A stretch of 64,000 nt of DNA, taken from the NCBI RefSeq assembly GCF_026914185.1, contig NC_070569.1:3782001-3846000 (forward strand), in the 5' to 3' direction. The stretch is from Puccinia triticina. Its lineage: Eukaryota > Basidiomycota > Pucciniomycetes > Pucciniales > Pucciniaceae. How positions within the stretch are numbered: the first letter of the stretch is position 1; every line of letters begins with the position of its first letter. Both the position numbers and the translations under genes were made by a program. Positions 23,201 through 35,021 of this stretch are shown here, piece by piece. Below the pieces are notes generated by a model that was given only the letters and a program-made list of their open reading frames with translations, did not search any database and was not told the origin of the DNA.

Positions 23201-24282
23201 GGAGGACTTCCCGCCGATCTGGAAACCCAGATTTTCCCAGATTTTGCAGGGAAATCTAGGCAGATCTAGGATTTGAGAAGATCAAGCCCAGATTTCCCCG
23301 CAAAATCTGGAAAAATCTGGGCTCACAGATTGACGGTGTAAGACTCAAAAGTGTTCCAGAGAACCTTTTGGCTGAATGGAGAAGGGGATGATGGAGGTGC
23401 AAACTCTGCCCTTCTATGCTATCAGTCAACAAGACCCACCAAGCTATGCTTGGCAAGTTTTAATCAAGTGATAGGTCTGGTCTAGTTCCAGATGAAGCTG
23501 TTTGACGACAGGTATGTGAGAGTTGAGAATGAGTTCAGTGGTTATTTGCAAATATGAGGGTTGTGGTGAGGTATAGATGTGATGGTAAGTGTGAAGGTGG
23601 TATGTAAATAACTGGGGAGTACTGAGCTGAGGAGCTGACAACTGGGGAGGAGAGAGCTCCTTATATAGACAGAAGTGGAGCCCCAGAGGGCTTGTGGGTT
23701 AGGGTTTCAGCTGATCTGGACAACAGGGTGAGGGATTTTAGCTGGTGAGAGTAGATACAAATGATGTCATAATGTGTCAGGGGTACATAAATGATGTCAT
23801 AAGAATGCAGTAGGGCTGCATGAAGGCTGCGTAAAGTGACAGTAGACTGCATTAGTTGACAGGTGGATGCAGGGGGTGCATAAATGAAGTCTGAGGCTGC
23901 AGAGTCAGTATGTGATGACATCATAATATGGAAATAGAAGAGTACTTGATAATATGTAATGACTGTAGTCTGATGGGGAGATGTATGTTTGTATCCTGTG
24001 ATGTGTATAAGCATAATGCTGTGATCCTTGACTTGAGGCTTGTGACAGGTTGGTGATTTGGTATGTTGAACGTGTGATGGGTGTCCAGCATCCAAGGGCG
24101 TGTAGGTTCCAATCCAGAGGGGCTCCCGTGACGCTTCCAGTGGTGAATAGGGGTAAAATTGGCCGTAGAATCCATTTCTGGGGTCCATTTGATGGTATCT
24201 CAAGGCTTATTGTGAGTAAATATGTATATGAGAAAAACTTTTGATTTTTCACTTTTCCGTCTACCACAACCGGAAGTCCTCC
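23201..24282. mobile_element. GGAGGACTTCC element, long member (1,082 bp)
   Basis: The left border GGAGGACTTCCCGCC and right border GGAAGTCCTCC are inverted, and the host trinucleotide ATT is duplicated on both sides (23198-23200, 24283-24285). The first 130 bp are a near copy of MITE 12846-12991 in reverse orientation but lack that MITE's second terminus. The following 950 bp resemble long-terminal-repeat material: CTCCTTATATAGAC TATA-like box near 23660, and GTGATGTCAT-type repeated words. Most simply, other DNA was acquired between the two borders. Reading frames here (for example minus strand 23661-24203) have no recognisable domain. Confidence 0.65.
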
Positions 24283-25555
24283 ATTAAGCCAGTATAACCC
24301 CATAGTAGGGTTATGTTGGGGATATTTGGCCAAAATCCATGGGTATATCCCATATGCCCCCTAACCCAATACAACCCAATAGGATTGGGTATAGGTACTG
24401 TATAGGATTGGGAAACCCTATACACAATACCAAAATACAATGTATTGGATTGAAAGACTCAATACAGTATTCCCAAAAAAAAGGGATTGGAGCGCTGCTG
24501 CGCTCCAATACAGATCCGCGGATTGCCCGATCTTTTCTGCTGCGCTATTGCCCAATACAACTACATGGATCATATTGGTTGCAGCGTCGCTGTTAGCGTA
24601 GCGTTAGCGCAGATGCGAGCAATTGCGCTAACACTACACACAGAGGGCGCCAAGGAGCGCGCGCTACATAGCGTAGCGGCCCACCGTTGCAACTTGCATG
24701 CACTTTTGCAAGTTGGTGTTAAAGTTCTTTCTTGAACACCAAGTTGCAAAAGTGCATGCAAGCCACACTGTACTACACCCTCTAAGCCTGCTTGAATTTT
24801 TTTTTGAAATTTGGTGTTCAATAAAAGCCTTGAACACCAGCTTGCAAAATTGCATGCAAGTCGTGCATGGCTGACTTTGAATCCCCCTAATATGCACCCC
24901 TAGTGATATGCCCCTCAAGGCTGCTTTCTGCCTATGCTTCGAGGAGCATTTATGGGGATCAGTCAGGTGAGGCGGGGGGTGGACCCATCAAGGATTCACA
25001 ACGACATTGGTGACTGAGGCAGGCCTCAATTGTCTTACCAAAACCACACTAATTGGCTTCCCCATTGGACAAAAATATTAGCTCTTTCCACAGAGATAAG
25101 TTTAAATTTGGGCTACACAGGTCAGCACTTCTCTGCTGGAAATTTTTTTAAGATTTTTGACTTAAGCGGAAATGTCAGAAACAACTGAATCTTGAAGTGT
25201 GAAGGATTTGATGAAACTTTTTTCATCAGCATCAGTTAGCTGATGTTCATAAAATAACAATAAGCATCACACTATCCATACTGATCTTTGCAGTCGTTTC
25301 CTATCTCCAGCGCTATGAAGAGAAAAAATGGCATTTGTCCCTCACCAACCAAATTCATATAACAAGTCTAAGAACAAATTTTCAAAAATTCTGAAAACAA
25401 GTTTTTCATCAAGCCTAGTAAAAATTCATATCTGATGGCTCCAGACGTTGTCAGGGGGATAGTCTGATGAAAGGGACTTGGAAACTAAAACGTAATCAAG
25501 CACATATGTAACAGAAAAGCATCTACAGTCTACAGTACATCTACCACGTGTATTT
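24283..25555. other. Repeat remnants, then an unassigned stretch
   Basis: 24355-24570 is rich in CCAATACAA and complementary words like the block at 17450. 24580-24690 is a fragment of the GCTAACG foldback family with the border GTAGCGGCCCACCGTTGC. 24693-24765 is a near-perfect hairpin with arms CTTGCATGCACTTTTGCAAG and its complement, and part of it repeats at 24820-24860. From 24870 to 25555 no gene or repeat was recognised; the last bases are the 3' flank of the SAM/HMG-box gene. Confidence 0.45.
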
Positions 25556-27525
25556 TCAAAACAGTTGCGCATTTTCCCGAGGTTCCGAACTGTTGCGGAT
25601 GGAGTAGTTGGATTTAAAAAAAAGAGTTTGGGATTCAGTCAAGTGCTTGTCCAAGGTGCAGAGATTTGGGATAGTGGGCCGTATCCGAGTTTTGTTTGTA
25701 ATGGGTGGTGGGAGATGGTACGCAGATACACTTGTTGGGGACGGGTGCGGAGAAGCATCGGTCAGAGAACTATTCGTCGTCACCCCTTCAGATGGGGGAA
25801 CCGGACTGAGGATGATTGGATGAGAAAGCGCAACATCTCGCTCTCCATCCTCGAAATCGGATACCTCACAGGAATCATTATTAACCTCCGATTCCACTGC
25901 AAAACTTTGTGTGCTGCTGCGGTCCACATCACTGAAGCGCTTGGGTTGAGCTTTATTTACTGCATTCCGGGCCTGCTGGGCTTCCTTAAATTGCTGCAAA
26001 TACCTGCGATGTTGCTCGTACTTGTAACCAGAAGCAGAAGTTAGTAATATTTCGAAATCCAAAAAGATTTCAATAGAAAATGAGCAGATGCCTACCTCTC
26101 GGGTTCTCTTGTAAGCGAGCATTGACTTGGTCCAGCGATCTTTTTGCTCTGATGCTTCCCGTTCAAATGCCTGGGAGTTGATGTTAGTAGAAGCCAGTGT
26201 GATCCTTAGAACATGGTTCAGATGTACATACCTCCTTAGTACTTGGATCCAAAGTCTTCCAGCGATCACCAACGGTTCTGGCTCTGATGTCAAGAGATAC
26301 AAGGTAAGTTAAGCTCAGCCAGACGATTATTGTGACGAAGAAACGGGCAAACATACATGTCTGTAAAGGAAATTTGTTGGCCCTTTAACTGTTCACGAAC
26401 GGTATTGCTGAACATGACGTAAGCGGAGAGTGGTCTTTTCTGCAACGAGTGATGACAATTTATAGATCAGACGAGTCTTGAATTTGCATCAATCTGCCAT
26501 AACTTACAGGTGCATTTAGGCTATCCATTTGTTGCGAGACAAGGATGGTGAAACATCAGACAGGTTCCTCTTTACTTCGTTGACAAAAAAAGTGATAGAC
26601 GCACTCGGCCTTCGGATGACGACGGTACCGCCTCTTGGGTTTTGTTGGCAGGAAGAATTTTATCGGGGACTCTAGGAGTGACGCTGAAACATTACACAGG
26701 CGTGATGAAGTTAGGAATCAAAGGGTGATTACAAAGACTTACGCGACTGCAGCAAAAATTTTCCACCAGTCTGATTCATATTATGTCTTACGCAATTATG
26801 TATGCTGGCTTGGGACATGAAAATGGGACATTGCTTACTAGATCGACTCTGAACGTTTGTGCCGAAGGCAGCTTGTGATGGGCTGAGGTTCGAGTCTACA
26901 CCCGCGAAAAGGGAAGATCCTGATTGTGAAGACTCATGATCCCAGGAACGGCTCCGCTCTCTGTGTGACCCATGAAGATGCCCCTCCGCCGAGAAAGAAG
27001 GAGCTGCAGAAATGATAGGAATTAGCCACGGCCAAGAGACTGGTCCAGGAAGCTATGTGGTGTGGCCTACAGGAAATCGACGCTATGAATGAACTGCCAG
27101 GTTCCAGGCGGTGTGGTATTGTTGAATGTGGACCAACCAGTCCATTGGCTGATGATGGTTTGCCTAGGGCCCTCTGAAGAATTCGACGATGTCCGCGCTT
27201 GACTTGCATTTGCTCGAGGTCTTCCTCTGTAATCTCTTGGATGGCTCTGAAAATACAGACGTGACATCAAAAATTGGCATTAATACTACTACAAAAAGAT
27301 GGTATCCAAAAGGAAGGAAGACTTTACCGGATAGTGTCGAACCCCTCAGATAAGAATCTACAATCCAAGTGAGAAGGGAAATCATATTCAGAAACCACTC
27401 AGAACGTAGGTTGATGATGGAAAACAAGTGGAGTCCCGTGTTAAATATGGCGCCAACATTTGCAAATAATCCCCCAATCCAAGGCCACCTAAGAAGCCCC
27501 CCACAGATAATTCCTCGGATACCAT
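25556..27525 (-). CDS. SAM-domain plus HMG-box DNA-binding protein
   Basis: Ten exons close in frame: 27458-27525, 27328-27357, 27071-27246, 26839-27003, 26605-26683, 26508-26520 (13 nt), 26357-26439, 26232-26283, 26096-26170 and 25556-26020, giving 401 residues. Residues about 5-60 form a SAM domain (FLGGLGLGDYLQ, SEGFDTIRAIQEITEEDLEQ, then KRGHRRILQRAL). A serine-rich linker precedes a basic nuclear-localisation stretch KPKRRYRRHPKADLNAPKRP and a full HMG box with LSAYVMFSNTVREQLKG, then GDRWKTLDPSTKEAFERE. After the box come YEQHRRYLQQFKEAQQ and a proline/serine-rich tail. The protein probably binds or bends DNA in the nucleus, with SAM mediating oligomerisation. The box most resembles non-sequence-specific NHP6-like boxes, so a chromatin role is more likely than a mating-type factor. 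The first-intron donor (GTTGGC) and third-exon donor are the weakest joins. Confidence 0.85.
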
Positions 27526-29369
27526 CTTGCCTTGGTCAAAGTGAGGTTGAGAGAAAGAGTGTAAAGGCAAATCGTTTGAGTTGGAGATGAGTAGCAATGC
27601 ACGGTGAGTCCGTGACGGGGAGAGGCAGCTGGAAGTGCAAGAGTGAGAGGGTGGAACTATCTCTGCATATATGTAGATTTACAAAAGGGAAGTGCTACGC
27701 TATCTCGAAAAGGCGATTGATATATGTATACAGGTGTGCCCAATGGTATCAAATCACCCGGCGAAAAGGAGAGAACAAAGTGTAACAGATAAAGAGATCG
27801 ACAACTGCAAGTTGGTGATGCGGATAGGGGTTGGCTGTGAAGCGGGACCGCACACATCAACTTGCATTAAAAGCCCTCAAAAGGACATCCTCTGAGTTCG
27901 GCTCAGAGCAGAATTATCCCCTCGCCACTGGTCGCTCCGAAAGTGGGAATCCTGAGCGCTGTCAAGCACAATTTGTAAAATTGGCAATGTGTTTATTCCA
28001 TGGCGAACCTTCTTTTTCCTACGAGCATGTTCTTTTTATTCAGACTGTTACCTATCCATCAATCATTGCCTACGTATTTCTTTCTCCCAGCCAAGACATC
28101 GGCTTGGGCCGTGAGCACAGGGCATTGGCGACTCAGCCCCTGGGACCGCGGTTGATGTTGGTTGAAGACTTTGCAGAAATGGGCTGGGGACCAGAGGGTC
28201 AGCCCCCTCTAAATAAACACAAGCATATTATTTACCAAACGTAATCTGATGCTTACGTATGCACAAAGTGATTCATACAACTGAAGGGGATATGTAAAAA
28301 ATAAAGGTGCTAACTTTATGCCGACAATGGCACGGCTGCTACGGCACGGCTGCAATGGCACCTTACGCCTACGGCACAGCCTTACTGAAAATAAAGCGTG
28401 GAAATCGTTGCCGGAAGGCAGTACCTAATAAATACATGATTCCCATTTGTAGAAGATCCAAAATTACCAACATTCCAATTGCATCGGGAATTCGACATGT
28501 CCATATCTTTCCGCGAGAGAGTGGAGGTTCTCAGACTCGGGCAACGTGACACCCAGCCGGCTAAAGTCCAGCCGGGGGTCACCTCACCGGGTGTTACCTC
28601 AAGTCTCAAACTTCAAGTCGATTAACAAAGACTACGTATCCGAATTTAGATTAGGTTTTTCTTAGAGATGTGTCCAGATGGATCTTCGCCTGGATCACAG
28701 AATCGAGATGTTCCAGACAAATACGAACACAGCTCAAGTTCTCAACTCCTAAACAGAACGCAGAACTAAGTTTGAAATTTGTAGGGGTACTACTCGTCGC
28801 ACGTGGCGAACATAGACCACCTTTGGGGCTTTGTGGTTCAGCCCAGATTACATCCACCCATTCCCGGAAGAGAAACCCGGGGCTGTTGGACATTGATGAG
28901 AATTTCAAGTGACTCAGTCCGGAGTTTCCTTCCCGAAGCTTGCCGGCGAAGCCGCGGAGGCCTTGTCGGTACAATTCATAGCTCCTTCCTTAGGTAAATC
29001 TATATTGGTCGTTGCTTTAAATAATTGGTCGCGCAATCTGAATGAAATTCTCCAAGTTTGCCATGGACTCGGGACAGCCACTCCGAACAGGGACATAGTG
29101 AATGACTTGCTGTCAAATTCGCAACCCTGGCAGATGCCGATTAGACATGGCAAGTGTTGATTTTCGCAAGGAGGTCAAGTTCGAGGCTCCAAACAGATTT
29201 AGGTCGCCCATATGATCACTGTAGGGTTCTGATCCGGAGCCCGAAGATCCGATGCTACCCGACCGGATACCGGGTCGAGTCGGGTCACGGGATGGCTCCC
29301 AAGATACTGGGTATCCGGTCGGGTATCTGTAGAGGAGCAGAGACAGGCATTTCATTTATTGAATCCTCT
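27526..29369. other. Intergenic, no gene recognised
   Basis: The left part should hold the SAM/HMG-box promoter, including a T-rich tract on the coding strand next to 27525. Short open frames on both strands lack known motifs. 28300-28380 repeats CGGCACGGCTGC-like words. 29232-29335 is dense in CCGGATACC/GGTATCCGG words and resembles an arm of the GGTACCCG elements; it borders the broken end of the branching-enzyme fragment. Confidence 0.4.
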
Positions 29370-29775
29370 GCTCAAGATAGCTTTTCCCTGCCTGAAACTA
29401 TTGAAGTCGCCGATCAGGCTGGCGTTTTGAGCGCCTGCAGCCCATTCAAGGTAGAGGATCGATCCGTCTGCTTGGGCAATCAATCCAAATTTCTCGTACC
29501 CTTTGGAGAATGGATCTAATCCGCCTTCGGTCTCGTCAATTTTTGTCTGCCATGTTTAAACTTTAGAATGCTGATTCTTATGCAGCAGTGGTAGTCAGTA
29601 GTACTAGGGGAAGGAGAGACAGTCAAGACGAGTCACTTACCGAGCCTCGATAGTCTGAGCAAATGGCTCTAGCCTGGGTATTCTCCTCAGCACGGCGACT
29701 GTCAGTCAAGTGAGATGGATGCTCTTACCAGGGGTCGTCGACCACCAGCTGAGGTTTCCCCGAATCACTTGTCAT
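29370..29775 (-). pseudogene. GLC3: 1,4-alpha-glucan branching enzyme, 5' fragment only
   Basis: The glycogen branching enzyme normally has about 680-700 residues; only its first 90 or so are here. Exon 1 at 29729-29775 starts MTSDSGKPQLVVDDP, exon 2 at 29641-29673 gives WLEPFAQTIEAR, and exon 3 from 29546 gives EGGLDPFSKGYEKFGL followed by YLEWAAGAQNASLIGDFN, the N-terminal carbohydrate-binding module of the family. After GDFN the similarity stops near 29385 and a GGTACCCG-like repeat follows, so the catalytic barrel is missing. Joining exons 2 and 3 at the only good splice sites also shifts the frame. It is a truncated relic or duplicate, not a working gene. Confidence 0.75.
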
Positions 29776-29984
29776 CACGGCCGGCAAGAATATGCTAAAG
29801 AATTGTGGTTTCAGCACCATCCTCACGCGTCGACCGTTTGTTTTCGGAGTCTGAATCGATGACAATTGGTTCGGGGTCTTCTACAGCGCGTTTAGGGACC
29901 ATTTCCTGGTGGTGGTGGTGATCAGAAAGCACAGATTCCCACCATCACCCATCAGAGCCTTAGTAGCTCAATTTTTGGCCATAC

Positions 29985-30075
29985 CTGGCGGGTACCCGGC
30001 GTTGGAGCCGGATACGCCGGGTACGGATCTCGGGAAGGCGGTACCCGGACCCGGGGCACCGGATTGGAACCCTAC
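29985..30075. repeat. GGTACCCG-rich block upstream of the branching-enzyme fragment
   Basis: GGCGGGTACCCGGCG, then CCGGGTACGG and GGCGGTACCCGGACCCGGG, like the arms of elements 17701-18354 and 31928-32571. Together with 29232-29335 it brackets the branching-enzyme fragment, so one element may have split or carried it. No clear border pair was found. Confidence 0.4.
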
Positions 30076-30285
30076 TGGGGTCTGACTGTTTACATATGTA
30101 TCCAAACATTGGCAATAAGCCACTCGGTGTCTAAACTCATCAATTATCACCCGTCTATCTAAACAGTATGTATTTATATACTTGTAGTATACTTGGCACC
30201 ATTATGTATTTTTTTCCCAGTTAGATTTCACTTTGAGTCACAAGTGAAATTCAGCTTGAGTCCTTTGCATGTCCTGTAAATTTAG

Positions 30286-30458
30286 GGTGTTCAAAATTGA
30301 TTTTTGAATATCATTTTACATAAAACCATAAGATTTATCAAATTTTTCAGAGGTGTTTGAAATGAAGAGAACCCTCAACTTCCACCCCATCAAAACTTTG
30401 GACATGTAGTTCTTATGATTTTATGTAGAAAGTAATTTGAAAATCAATTTTGAACACC
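30286..30458. mobile_element. MITE with GGTGTTCAAA termini, copy 1 (173 bp)
   Basis: The left end GGTGTTCAAAATTGATTTT and the right end AAAATCAATTTTGAACACC are inverted, with further inner matches around CATAAAACCATAAG and CTTATGATTTTATG. It is related to the element at 47619-47795 through GGTGTTCAAA termini. The flanks do not show an unambiguous target duplication. Confidence 0.65.
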
Positions 30459-31927
30459 ACAATTGCAAAAAGCTTATAAGCTCATGTGTCATGTTGTTCC
30501 AATTGTATGCGCGTATTGTGTACCTCTGCCAGACCCAGGCAAGCCGCGCCGGAACATAGTGACAAAAATCCCAGCAAAACCTGAAAATTGGAGGACTTCC
30601 CTGTGACAGGTGAGCAGCATTCATCTTATAAATTGAGAAGAATGCCGCAAGCTAAATCAGCTGCGGAAAACGGTAAGCAAAGCAAACCTTTCCGCAGTCC
30701 AAGCGCAGCACAGCTAAAAAAAACTCTGATTACAAGTTGACATGCAACATACTCCTGTTTAACTTCCATTCTAGCTCTGCTCAAGCAAAAAACAGCTTTT
30801 TTTTGCACAGTGACTGTGCATTGAAGCTTGGCCAAAGGCAACCTACAAAAAAGGTTTAAGTTCCATCAACAGATTCCTTAGAGTTCTCACATGTCAAATG
30901 GTGGCCCTTGCTTGACCTTTTCTTGTAGTGAAGACAGGATCTAAACTTTACATGCTGCTAGTAAAATTTGAATCAAATAAGACAGACACCACTGATTCCT
31001 CTCAAAGAGGATGAGAAACAATTTGTAAGTGACTGAGTTACAAATCTGGGTGGAGGGAAGTAAAAAGACCAATGACTGAGAAATGTCCAACCCCTCCTAG
31101 CCATCAACTGGGAGGCCTTCTAGCCCTCAACTGGGATGCCTCCTCTTGAACGGGATCACTCCCAGCCCCTTGAATGGGATGGCCCCTTTGGTGAAGCTTG
31201 AGGTATACTCCAGCTCTCCGGAGGGATTTCCTGCTTGGCAAGCCCATGCAGCAAAGGGCCAGATAAAGCTTGAGGTACCCCAGCTGGCCACAGAGTTTTA
31301 CTGCTTGGAAAGCAGGTGGGGCAGTTGCCACTAAAAAAATATCATTCACAAATGGCTTTCAAAAACTTGGTGCCAAGTCGGCACCAACAACCCACACAAG
31401 CAGGTACAAGTGCCACACTTTTAACTCCGGCAACAGGACTGGTAAAGCTTGAGGGATACTCCATCTTTCCAGGGGGATTTCCTACTCTATTAGACTGTAT
31501 AATTGTGCTAGAGTTAGTTATGCACATATGCAAAAACTAGATCTAGAGTTATGTACTTAGAACAACATTGTACATACTTTCTAACCCTGTCAGTGACAGG
31601 CACCATGTGACATGTCCATACCTGTCACCAACATACAAAAAGCACCTATGTTGATGTTCCAGCACTCTCACTCCTGGGCTCCTCTCTTTCCTCACCAAGA
31701 TTGGAGATCCGGGGACAACACATAGAGCTGACCTGCTTCCAGACTGTTTCATGCAAATTCCATGGCCTTTATACAATTTTCATGCTTCACTGCAGCAACA
31801 CAGCCTGTGAAGTTTGAGGGACATGTACCAAATTTCCAGCTTCAAGCCAGCACCAGCTTGTGCCAACTTGGGGGTTTGTTCAGTCATTGCTGCTTTTTCC
31901 ATTAAATACATATCAGCATTGCTTAAA
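30459..31927. other. Repeat remnants without a gene
   Basis: 30590-30600 is an isolated GGAGGACTTCC border without its partner. 30708-30825 carries AAAAAAACTCTG, GTTGACATGCAACATACTC and GCACAGTGACTGTGCATTG, words shared with CACTA-related element 12342-12588. 31085-31490 repeats AAAGCTTGAGG-TACTCCA and AGGGATTTCCTGCTTGG phrases three times. The remainder is unassigned. Confidence 0.45.
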
Positions 31928-32571
31928 GATGGCATTCGGTACCCGTTTGGAAGTACCCGGCACCCGCGGGCGGGTACCGCTCGCACCAGCCAGACACCCG
32001 CCGGGCGGTGCCAGGTGCGGTGTCCGGTGTCTGTTTTGTCTCCAAAACCAGCGGGTACCCAGGTACCGCTAGCAGTACCCGCCTTATACCCAGGGAGCTA
32101 GGGGGCCTCGAGCCGGGGGTTTTCCCCTTCTTTGCTCACCCATATCCGATCACTGCCCTCCGGGCCCTTCCAATCACCACCTCACCAGCCCACTCCTCGA
32201 CCATGGGATCCACCCGCAAGCAACACAAGTCTTACAAGCCAAGCCAAGCGCCGGCTGGACTGCTGCCAGGCACACCCTGCAGCGCTGGTCGTCCTCCTGC
32301 AAGCCGGGTGGTTGCGAGCTGGCGGAGGAGCCGCCGGTAGCGAGGGAGGTGTGGCATGGTAGAGGGGGAGAGAAGAGGATGAGGATGGCTAGGATGAGAC
32401 GCATTGGCTTCACTGCACACTCCCGGGTACCGCTGGTACCCCCCTCAAATACCGCCCGCACCCGCTGGCACCCGCCAGGCGGTGCCGGATGCGGTACCTG
32501 GTGTTCATCTGAGTCCAAAAAACAGGCGGTACCCGGGTACTGCTAGCGGTAACCGGGTACCGATTGCCATC
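31928..32571. mobile_element. GGTACCCG-rich inverted-repeat element, copy B (644 bp)
   Basis: It begins GATGGCATTCGGTACCCG and ends GGGTACCGATTGCCATC, and TTAAA/TTTAA-like bases extend the symmetry at both ends. It is the reverse-orientation copy of 17701-18354, and the central pyrimidine-rich segment with MGSTRKQHKSYK is shared. Differences between copies are scattered single bases, so both derive from one mobile ancestor rather than a local duplication. Confidence 0.7.
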
Positions 32572-34151
32572 TTTAATCAGCATCAGAAAGTTATTTTTAT
32601 TTTTGCTGATGGGTGTATGTACACATTACACAAATTTTCTGGATTGTTTGTCTGACACATCCAATCCAGTGATTTGTTTGGTAGTTTGGTTTTGAAATTA
32701 TTGATCCAGCTGCAGCTTTGGTTTTTTGTTTTTGACCATGGTGGCTCAACTTTGGCGGACCAGGTCCACCGTACAATTGTGATTATTCACAAACTTTACC
32801 AAGTCCCTCCCCCACCTGAGGCTTTGCCGGAGGGACTTATGCCCTATCAGGAATTCTGGTGTGAGACTATTCTGAGTTTTGGTGGTACTCAACTTTGATT
32901 GGCCAAAACTCAAACTAGACAATTAGCCACCAGGAGAAATGAACTGTCACTAGACTACAGGTGACATCAGCCTAAGTCCACTGAGCTACCCACCAGTTGC
33001 ACAGTTGACCACATGGAAAGCCCCCAATAGGAAATAAAGGGCCATTTTAGCCTATTTGTGGTAGCACCAGAGCTGGAAAAAGTGACAGCCATTTTTGCTT
33101 GATTTCACCTGATGTCTGGTGACAATTGATTTTTCCTGGTGTAGCAATTCAAAAATTTAATGCATGATCCTTTCTTCTGATACAATTTGGGACCATCTGC
33201 TCTTTGTCTTTGTGCTGATTTTATTTTTAAAAAAACTTCACAAAAAGTGATTTCCCCAGGTTTGGAGCGTATCACAAAACAAAAAATCCCATGCAAAATT
33301 GTCAGATCTGATACAATGTGATATGAGTACATGCACCCTTCTTTTTCATTCATGCTGCAATGGTCTGGCACAGAGAATGTGGGCTAGCCTCAATCAATAC
33401 TTGAAATGGCTGGGTTTTTGGTCCTATGGAATAGCTTTGTCTGTGCTCATAAATCCTGGTGGTGTGCTGGGATATGACAGTTATTTTCCTTTCATGCAAA
33501 ATTTTACAAATATTTGTATAAAAACATTTGAGCAGAGATACCAAAAATGGGAAAAATATGAAAAATAAGGGGATGAGGAGGTGCTTCAGTAAAAATGGGT
33601 TCCAAGATCAGAGGAAGATCAGAGGAAACATGGCCTGGATGACCTAGCAGTAACCATAACCCACGGAAGCTCAGTGTCTCCCCTGCACTTCAATTTCAAT
33701 ACCCATTACCCAATTATAAACCAAACTGAGAAGGTTTTAAACATCACCCCACCACAACTGAGTATATCCAACTGTAGTACTTGTCTGTATTTACAGAGCT
33801 CACTGTATAATCACTTTAAAGAGAGTGACAAAACTACATCCCCATTTTCAATTTCAAATCCTTTATTAGTTTTCCAATTCAAGTTTGTTAGACACCATGG
33901 GGCAAACACAAATCTGACAACAAGAGATGTGTTGCAGGTCAGGTCAGTCACACTTGGTATTGGGTCTCTTGGTGAGTTGATTACACATACCTGAAGGCCA
34001 GAGATGTGTTGCAGGTCAGGTGATCAGTCACACTTGGTATTTGGTCCTATCTTGGTGAGTAAAGAGGTGAACTGGTACCGGCGAGCTGAGCTAGACTAGG
34101 TACAGTGGGTCATCTAAAGTTTTTGGCTCCACATTTTTCACTGCAGAAGCT
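32572..34151. other. Unassigned intergenic stretch
   Basis: AT-rich DNA with no gene recognised. A phrase of about 45 bp around AGAGATGTGTTGCAGGTCAGG ... GTCACACTTGGTAT is directly repeated at 33923-33970 and 33988-34045. Otherwise nothing stands out. Confidence 0.35.
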
Positions 34152-34394
34152 AAAATTGGAGAGCACAGTATGACATGCAACTGATAAAAAATGGAAATTT
34201 ATGAAACCATTGCCAATGTTTTTTTGGTGGATGGTTTATCCACCAATTTCAAACAGAACTCAGGGACTGCAGTCCAAATCACCACCAATTTGACCCAATT
34301 TATTTGATCCAATAAAAATCATTGACAATGGTTTTGAACAAAAAAACCATTTTTTATCATTCTTGTTGCATGCCATACTGTGCTCTCCAATTTT
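34152..34394. mobile_element. MITE with AAAATTGGAGAGCACAGTAT termini (243 bp)
   Basis: The left end AAAATTGGAGAGCACAGTAT continues with GRCATGCAAC and GATAAAAAATGG; the right end is its inverted copy ending ATACTGTGCTCTCCAATTTT. The inverted arms are about 45 bp with few mismatches. The interior is AT-rich and non-coding. The superfamily was not assigned because no clear target duplication was seen. Confidence 0.7.
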
Positions 34395-35021
34395 CCCTGC
34401 TTGCTTTGAACAGTAATGAACATTCTCAGAAATTTGCAATAAATCAGAAAATTCCCACATTTTTTATTTTTACCTTTTTTTTATTTCATAACTAGAGTCC
34501 AAGGCGGCTACACCGCTGCACTTCCAAGGGGTTTTTTGCAGGAGCCCCTCTCACCCTATTAGTCCTAACATCCATAGTGCCCAAAGCATTCAAGTTATCA
34601 ATTGTATTAGATGGTGTATCTGCACCTATATAGTATTGGCCTTGACAAGTGGGTGCTTCCAATTACCAACAATGGAAATACATCAAAAATCTAAACAAAC
34701 ACATGGATGCACACACACATTTGAGATAAGAACCCACCAGCGAAAAATTGCTGCTTGTGTGTGTTCAAACAAAAAAAAAACTGAGACAAAAGCAACCAAG
34801 CTGCTGAAAGCAGGGCAACAAAGCTAGAGCTATACATGTACATGCTACAGACAGATGAGCAAGAAAGAGAGAGAAACAAAGAGGATGGGGGCAGGTTAGA
34901 AGAAGAGACAATGGGAGAGGTAGAGGAGCAGGCCAAGCCCAGGGCCAGACAACAGGAGCGTCCTGGCAAGGTCAGCGGAAGACTTGAGCCGCACGGGGCA
35001 CTCAAACAAGTCTCTGTGTTT
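34395..35021. other. Unassigned, low-complexity flank
   Basis: It contains CCAAGGCGGCTACACCGCTGCA near 34500-34521, a phrase recurring at 43288-43309. It also contains an AG-rich stretch (34855-34960) that gives a spurious glutamate/lysine-rich frame. No gene was recognised. Confidence 0.35.

Noticed and set aside
23661..24203. 180-codon minus-strand frame considered as a possible small secreted protein
   Set aside because: No signal peptide, no domain, composition biased to H, T, Y and S, and it lies within LTR-like sequence inside a transposon.
26521..26528. ATG at 26528 as the start of a short HMG-box-only protein (MDSLNAP...)
   Set aside because: Using the acceptor that ends at 26521 instead joins the basic HPKA segment to DLNAPKRP in the correct phase and continues back to the SAM domain.
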